This document shows positions 60,389 through 64,000 of a DNA stretch of 64,000 bases, piece by piece. Location of the stretch: positions 124,001 to 188,000 of the forward strand of contig JAPNUO010000003.1 in the NCBI GenBank assembly GCA_026627065.1. The letters are read 5' to 3'. Within the stretch, counting starts at the first letter, position 1; every line of letters starts with the position of its first letter. This DNA is from Bacillota bacterium (GTDB lineage Bacteria; Bacillota; Sulfobacillia; Sulfobacillales; Sulfobacillaceae). The notes beneath the pieces were generated by a model, which was given only the letters and a program-made list of their open reading frames with translations, had not been told where the DNA came from and ran no database searches. The translations under genes were made by a program, and so were the position numbers.

Positions 60389-60428
60389 ACCTCGACGGCG
60401 AGAAAACACAGGTAAAGGAAGTGACACG

Positions 60429-61424
60429 ATGTTTCGTTTGGCGGAATTTGTCTCCACGCCCCGTCCGACTCCCTTGTGGACGCTGCTCAAGCAAGTGGGC
60501 GTGACGGAGGTAGTGGGCGTGTTGCCGCGCCAGTTTACCGATTGGCGGCAAATGCCCATTGATCATCCGTGGGATTACACGGCCTTGGCGTTGTACAAAG
60601 AAATGATTGAAGAAGAAGGGTTGACGCTCGCGGCGATTGAGGATAACCCGCCGATGGACCGCATTCGTTACGGCGTGGCGGGGGCGGAGGAAGAACTCGA
60701 CATTGTGTGCCGTATGATTGAAAACATGGGGCGGCTGGGCATTCCCCTCTGGTGTTACAACTGGATGGCCGGCTTGGGGTGGCAACGCACGTCGCCGCGG
60801 CTAAGGGGCCGCGGAGGGGCGATCGTGTCCGGGTACGAACATCGGTTGCTGAAGGAGGCTCCGCCCCCCATCATGGGCCCGGTGGAGGCCGATGTGCTCT
60901 GGCGCACGCTGGAGCACTTTTTACAGCGCGTGGTGCCGGTGGCCGAGAAGGCGGGCGTGAAACTGGCCCTGCATCCGGACGATCCGCCGATGTTGCCGGA
61001 GATTCGCGGCGTGGCGCGGATCATGAATTCCGTCCCGGCTTTTGAACGCCTCTTACGCTTGCACCCGAGCCCGATGAACGGCATTACCCTGTGCCAGGGG
61101 AACTTTACCCTCATGACCGACAATTTGCCGCAGGTCATCCGCGACCTGGCCGGAACCGGGCGCGTGTACTTTGTCCATTTTCGCGACGTCCGGGGCACGC
61201 CGGAGCATTTTGTGGAGACGTTTATCGACGAAGGCCAAACGAACTTGGTGGAGTGCATGCGGGCTTACCGGGATGTGCACTTTGACGGCATTATGCGCAC
61301 CGATCACACGCCGACGCTGGAGGGCGATGACGCCGAGGTGCCGGGGTACTCCACCTTGGGCCGGCTGCATGCCATTGGCTATATCGCCGGGCTGCGCGAT
61401 GCGGTGATGGCAGAGCAGGCCTGA
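60429..61424 (+). CDS. uxuA: D-mannonate dehydratase
   Basis: UxuA converts D-mannonate to 2-keto-3-deoxygluconate. The 331-aa metalloenzyme has CYNWMAGLGW, the metal/acid-base residues in LALHPDDPP, LCQGNF and VHFRDVRGT, and the MRTDHTPTLEGDD C-terminal element. It completes the glucuronate to KDG branch: isomerase, SDR, dehydratase. KDG kinase and aldolase are not in the window. The length is slightly less than E. coli UxuA (394 aa), as in many Firmicutes. Confidence 0.94.
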   Translation: MFRLAEFVSTPRPTPLWTLLKQVGVTEVVGVLPRQFTDWRQMPIDHPWDYTALALYKEMIEEEGLTLAAIEDNPPMDRIRYGVAGAEEELDIVCRMIENMGRLGIPLWCYNWMAGLGWQRTSPRLRGRGGAIVSGYEHRLLKEAPPPIMGPVEADVLWRTLEHFLQRVVPVAEKAGVKLALHPDDPPMLPEIRGVARIMNSVPAFERLLRLHPSPMNGITLCQGNFTLMTDNLPQVIRDLAGTGRVYFVHFRDVRGTPEHFVETFIDEGQTNLVECMRAYRDVHFDGIMRTDHTPTLEGDDAEVPGYSTLGRLHAIGYIAGLRDAVMAEQA

Positions 61425-61518
61425 GCGTCAGCCCCGGGGTAGGGTGGCAAGGAAAAGATTATTTAGCCGGCTCCGGGAGCTTTGCCTTGTGCGGCGTTTA
61501 CCGCTTGGGGCGTCGGTT

Positions 61519-61552
61519 GGGAGTCCAGCGCCCGTGGGGGTGCTGGACTCCC
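61519..61552. terminator. Hairpin between uxuA and the convergent aldolase gene
   Basis: GGGAGTCCAGCGCCC and GGGTGCTGGACTCCC form a 15-bp stem with one G-U pair and a 4-base loop. It lies between convergent genes, so it may terminate both, though no uridine tract follows on either side. Confidence 0.55.
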
Positions 61553-61595
61553 GGATCTGATCCTTCGCTTCTGAGGGACAGCATGACGCCCCGGT

Positions 61596-62447
61596 TTACG
61601 GTTCGTCCTCAGCCCAGGTCAGGTGCTTGAGATCGTCAGGCGTGTGCGCCTGACGCCACTCGTGGAAATCGCGGCGCATCCGGTCATCCCAGCGGCCGTC
61701 GATTTCGGCGGCGGTGTAGCGACCTTGCCGCATGCGTTCGAATCCAAACAGGTCTTTTAGTCGCGTCTTTTCGGCTTGAATGACGCATTCCTCGGCAAGA
61801 TGCGGGGGAATAAACAAGACGCCAGAACGGGTGCCCAGCACGACGTCGCCTGGCAGACAAATAGCTTGACCAATGCGGCACGGAACGTTCATGCCTATCA
61901 TGGTAACGTCCCGGATTGGGGTCGGATCGACGCCACGATAGTAAGTCTGAAGGTCGTTGATGCGCACTATTTGCTGCAGGTCGCGAATGCCGCCCCAAAT
62001 GACCTGACCGCGCTTGGTGCGCTGTGCGACGGTGGTGGACAAGTTGCCGCCTGAAAAAGTGCCTTCCACAATCTTGTCAAACATGTCTACTACCATGACA
62101 TCGCCTTCCACCAGGGAATCGACGACCCAGACGTTGAATGTGCCGCGGCGGCCTTCTTCGCGCTGACCGTAGTGTAAAAGCGTGTCATGCAAATCTGGGC
62201 GCATGGGTACCATGACAGCCGTTACGGCCCGGCCAACCATCACCCGATCGGGATGGACCATGTGAAAGTGCCCTTCGAACTGGTATTTATACCCGTGAGC
62301 AGAGAGAACCTGCCAGGCCTCCTCAGTGGTGACGCGTTCCATTCGCCGCAAAATGTCGTCGGAGACCTTGGGTCGTCCATCCGGAAAGCGTTCTCCTTGC
62401 CACAAAGGCGTGAGCTGAATGACCTCTTCCGGGTGAAAGAATTTCAC
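61596..62447 (-). CDS. RraA-family aldolase-like protein
   Basis: The 283-aa protein is of the RraA/4-hydroxy-4-methyl-2-oxoglutarate aldolase fold: a central GRAVTAVMVP, VEGDVMVVDMFDKIVEGTFSGGNLSTTVAQR, GQVIWGGIRDLQQI and GDVVLGTRSGVLFIPP. The GGxxRD-type motif carries the arginine and aspartate used by HMG-type aldolases. GTG 62447 is preceded by AAAGGAG. It is 30 bases downstream of the enolase-superfamily gene and on the same strand, so it may act on its dehydrated product. Exact substrate unknown. Confidence 0.75.
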   Translation of the reverse strand: MKFFHPEEVIQLTPLWQGERFPDGRPKVSDDILRRMERVTTEEAWQVLSAHGYKYQFEGHFHMVHPDRVMVGRAVTAVMVPMRPDLHDTLLHYGQREEGRRGTFNVWVVDSLVEGDVMVVDMFDKIVEGTFSGGNLSTTVAQRTKRGQVIWGGIRDLQQIVRINDLQTYYRGVDPTPIRDVTMIGMNVPCRIGQAICLPGDVVLGTRSGVLFIPPHLAEECVIQAEKTRLKDLFGFERMRQGRYTAAEIDGRWDDRMRRDFHEWRQAHTPDDLKHLTWAEDEP

Positions 62448-62476
62448 GGAGATGCGCTCCTTTCGCGTGAGATGCC

Positions 62477-63847
62477 TTAGCTCCACAGTCGATCATGAGC
62501 GGATTCTCGGTTCCAGAATTCGGTCGGTTCCCATAAGCCCGGGACATCCGGCGAAAGATGCTGTTGTATGACCTCGTCGTTCAAGGATTCGATTCCCAGT
62601 CCTGGGGCATCTGGCACCGTAAGAAAACCGTGGTTTACTAACGGTTTTGGGGGGCCTACCACAAGATCATCCCACCACGGCACGTCGACCGAATGGAATT
62701 CCAGGGCTACAAAATTTTCGGTGGCCGCGGCCACGTGAGCAGCAGCCAAGCATCCAATGGGACTTTCCGCCATGTGAATGGCCATAGACACGCCGTAGTC
62801 TTGGGCCATGTCGCCGATTTTCTTGGTTTCCAGGATGCCGCCGGCCGTCAAGACGTCGGGATGGACAACAGCCACCGCCTGGGCCTCCAGCAACGGGCGA
62901 AAGTTTTCTTTGAGGTAAATATCTTCCCCGGTGCAGAGCGGGGTGGTAGTTGCCTGCGAGAGGCGCGCGTACTGCGCGGTCAGCTGCCAGGGCAGCAGAT
63001 CTTCCAGCCATGCTAGGTTATAAGGCTCGAGCCGCCGGGCCAATTTCACAGCGTCCTGCCATCCGATATGTCCCACATGGTCAATGGCGAGCGGGACCTC
63101 ATAGCCAATGATGGAACGAACAGTGGCTACGTAGCGTTCCAAGGCCTCAAGGCCCTTTTCGGTGATGCGGATGTGCGTGAAGGGATGAGCGAGGTTGTGG
63201 GCATCGTACGCCCGATGGCGAAAATGACGTTGTTCCTCTTCGGTCCAGGACGGATCGGGCGGGGTCCTGTAATACGCCATCGCCTCCAACAATCCTAAGG
63301 GCGCGGTCAGCGTACCTGGGGTGTCCATCAACTGATCAATGCCTAGATCCATTTTCAAGTAGGTGTATCCTGCTTCATCCATGCGTTGTTTTAAGGCATA
63401 GCCCATGGCTTCAGCGGTGGTTCGGCCATGCGCCGACGTATCGGCGTACATGCGGATGCGGTCGCGAAATTTTCCGCCGAGCATTTGGTAGACGGGAACG
63501 CCGTACGCTTTGCCGGCGAGATCCCACAGCGCGACCTCGATGCCCGAGACGCCGCCTCCTTGCCGCCCATGTCCGCCAAATTGCTTGATGCGCCGGAAGA
63601 GTTTGTCGACATGACAAGGATTTTCTCCCAGAAGGCGGCTTTTCAGCATGGCGGCGTATGTCCGGCTGGCGCCGTCGCGCACCTCGCCGAAGCCCACCAG
63701 GCCTTGGTTGGTGTATATCTTCATTAAAATGCAGCGCATGGGCGCTCCGACAATCTCGGCGAAACGAATGTCGGTAATTTTTAACTGGGACGGCGATGAA
63801 AAGGTATTGACGTGATCTAAGGCTCCATCTTCAGGGGCGGTGTTCAC
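62477..63847 (-). CDS. Mandelate racemase/muconate lactonizing family enzyme, probable acid-sugar dehydratase
   Basis: The 456-aa enolase-superfamily protein has an N-terminal lid domain and a barrel with KMDLG (lysine end strand 2), the metal-site residues in [16 protein letters not shown] and CTGEDIY, then [15 protein letters not shown] and the histidine in MAIHMAES. This pattern fits dehydratases of the galactonate/mannonate group. GTG 63847 is the start, with GAGGAAAGGATGG about 10 bases upstream. It precedes the RraA-like gene and is not obviously part of the uxu operon, which runs the other way. Confidence 0.8.
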   Translation of the reverse strand: MNTAPEDGALDHVNTFSSPSQLKITDIRFAEIVGAPMRCILMKIYTNQGLVGFGEVRDGASRTYAAMLKSRLLGENPCHVDKLFRRIKQFGGHGRQGGGVSGIEVALWDLAGKAYGVPVYQMLGGKFRDRIRMYADTSAHGRTTAEAMGYALKQRMDEAGYTYLKMDLGIDQLMDTPGTLTAPLGLLEAMAYYRTPPDPSWTEEEQRHFRHRAYDAHNLAHPFTHIRITEKGLEALERYVATVRSIIGYEVPLAIDHVGHIGWQDAVKLARRLEPYNLAWLEDLLPWQLTAQYARLSQATTTPLCTGEDIYLKENFRPLLEAQAVAVVHPDVLTAGGILETKKIGDMAQDYGVSMAIHMAESPIGCLAAAHVAAATENFVALEFHSVDVPWWDDLVVGPPKPLVNHGFLTVPDAPGLGIESLNDEVIQQHLSPDVPGLWEPTEFWNRESAHDRLWS

Positions 63848-64000
63848 GGCATGACCATCCTTTCCTCAACACGTCGGTAAGCCGACGAGAAGATCGCTGT
63901 AAAGGCGACGGCTAAGTGCTTAAACGCGAGGCATATTAAACGACCGTAAAGACGGGAGGCGTAGGGATGAAGCGAACCGACACGGACGGATAGGCGGACG
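63848..64000. other. Window end, no gene seen
   Basis: The last 153 bases form the upstream region of the dehydratase gene. I see no gene or clear promoter. An ATG at 63967 opens only a short frame that stops after eight codons. Confidence 0.4.

Noticed and set aside
1-64000. CRISPR arrays, rRNA or tRNA genes
   Set aside because: No evenly spaced direct repeats and no recognisable rRNA or cloverleaf with CCA-type ends were noticed on reading both strands; a tRNAscan or CRISPR finder run would be decisive.

Overview
The window looks like a chromosomal segment of a moderately GC-rich, monoderm Firmicute. The strongest evidence is the topA-trmFO-xerC-hslV-hslU-codY block, which is characteristic of Firmicutes, together with strong AGGAGG-type ribosome binding sites, many GTG and TTG starts and a c-di-AMP riboswitch. 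A Sulfobacillus-like acidophile or thermophile is my best guess. That is inference only, because no rRNA is present.

Left part (1-8.9 kb): the end of an oligopeptide ABC transporter, the translationally coupled gatCAB operon with an LD-carboxypeptidase and a TRAM/RlmD-type methyltransferase, then a convergent amino acid permease and an acyl-CoA thioesterase. From 9 to 24 kb the region is accessory. It holds an orphan DNA methyltransferase, a PIN/AbrB toxin-antitoxin pair, and a tight nine-frame operon plus leader pilin (13.0-20.6 kb) that joins conjugation-type T4SS genes (VirB2-like pilin, VirB6-like channel, PrgI/VirB3-like, split VirB4) to Tad-pilus genes (CpaB/SAF, a P-loop-less TadZ-position protein, CpaF, TadB, TadC). 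Behind it lie decayed IS4 (Tn5-type) and IS630 transposases and a DUF4258/DUF2283 pair. The T4SS-Tad hybrid is the most unusual object in the window.

Middle (22.9-38.4 kb): a ydaO-type riboswitch controls a LysM-NlpC/P60 hydrolase. Next comes the housekeeping topA-to-codY block. After it a GntR repressor, with a clear palindromic operator, faces a catabolic operon of a divergent enolase paralogue, glycerate 2-kinase, APC permease, GlcG/HbpS-like protein and class III aminotransferase.

Right part (38.5-64 kb) is carbohydrate catabolism. A LacI repressor with three similar operator-like sites faces a long operon of about 13.7 kb. This operon encodes an LplABC-type sugar ABC transporter without its own ATPase, a GH38-like enzyme, a PHP hydrolase, an inositol-dehydrogenase-like protein, IolE, IolB, a Cgl0159-type aldolase, IolC and IolD. 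It looks like uptake and breakdown of a myo-inositol-containing compound. Then come a secreted arabinofuranosidase-like enzyme and a divergent GntR-led glucuronide operon (UxaC-like isomerase, GH67 alpha-glucuronidase, SDR mannonate oxidoreductase, UxuA). At the end is a minus-strand pair of an enolase-superfamily acid-sugar dehydratase and an RraA-like aldolase. All functional statements rest on motif and family recognition by eye; no searches were run.
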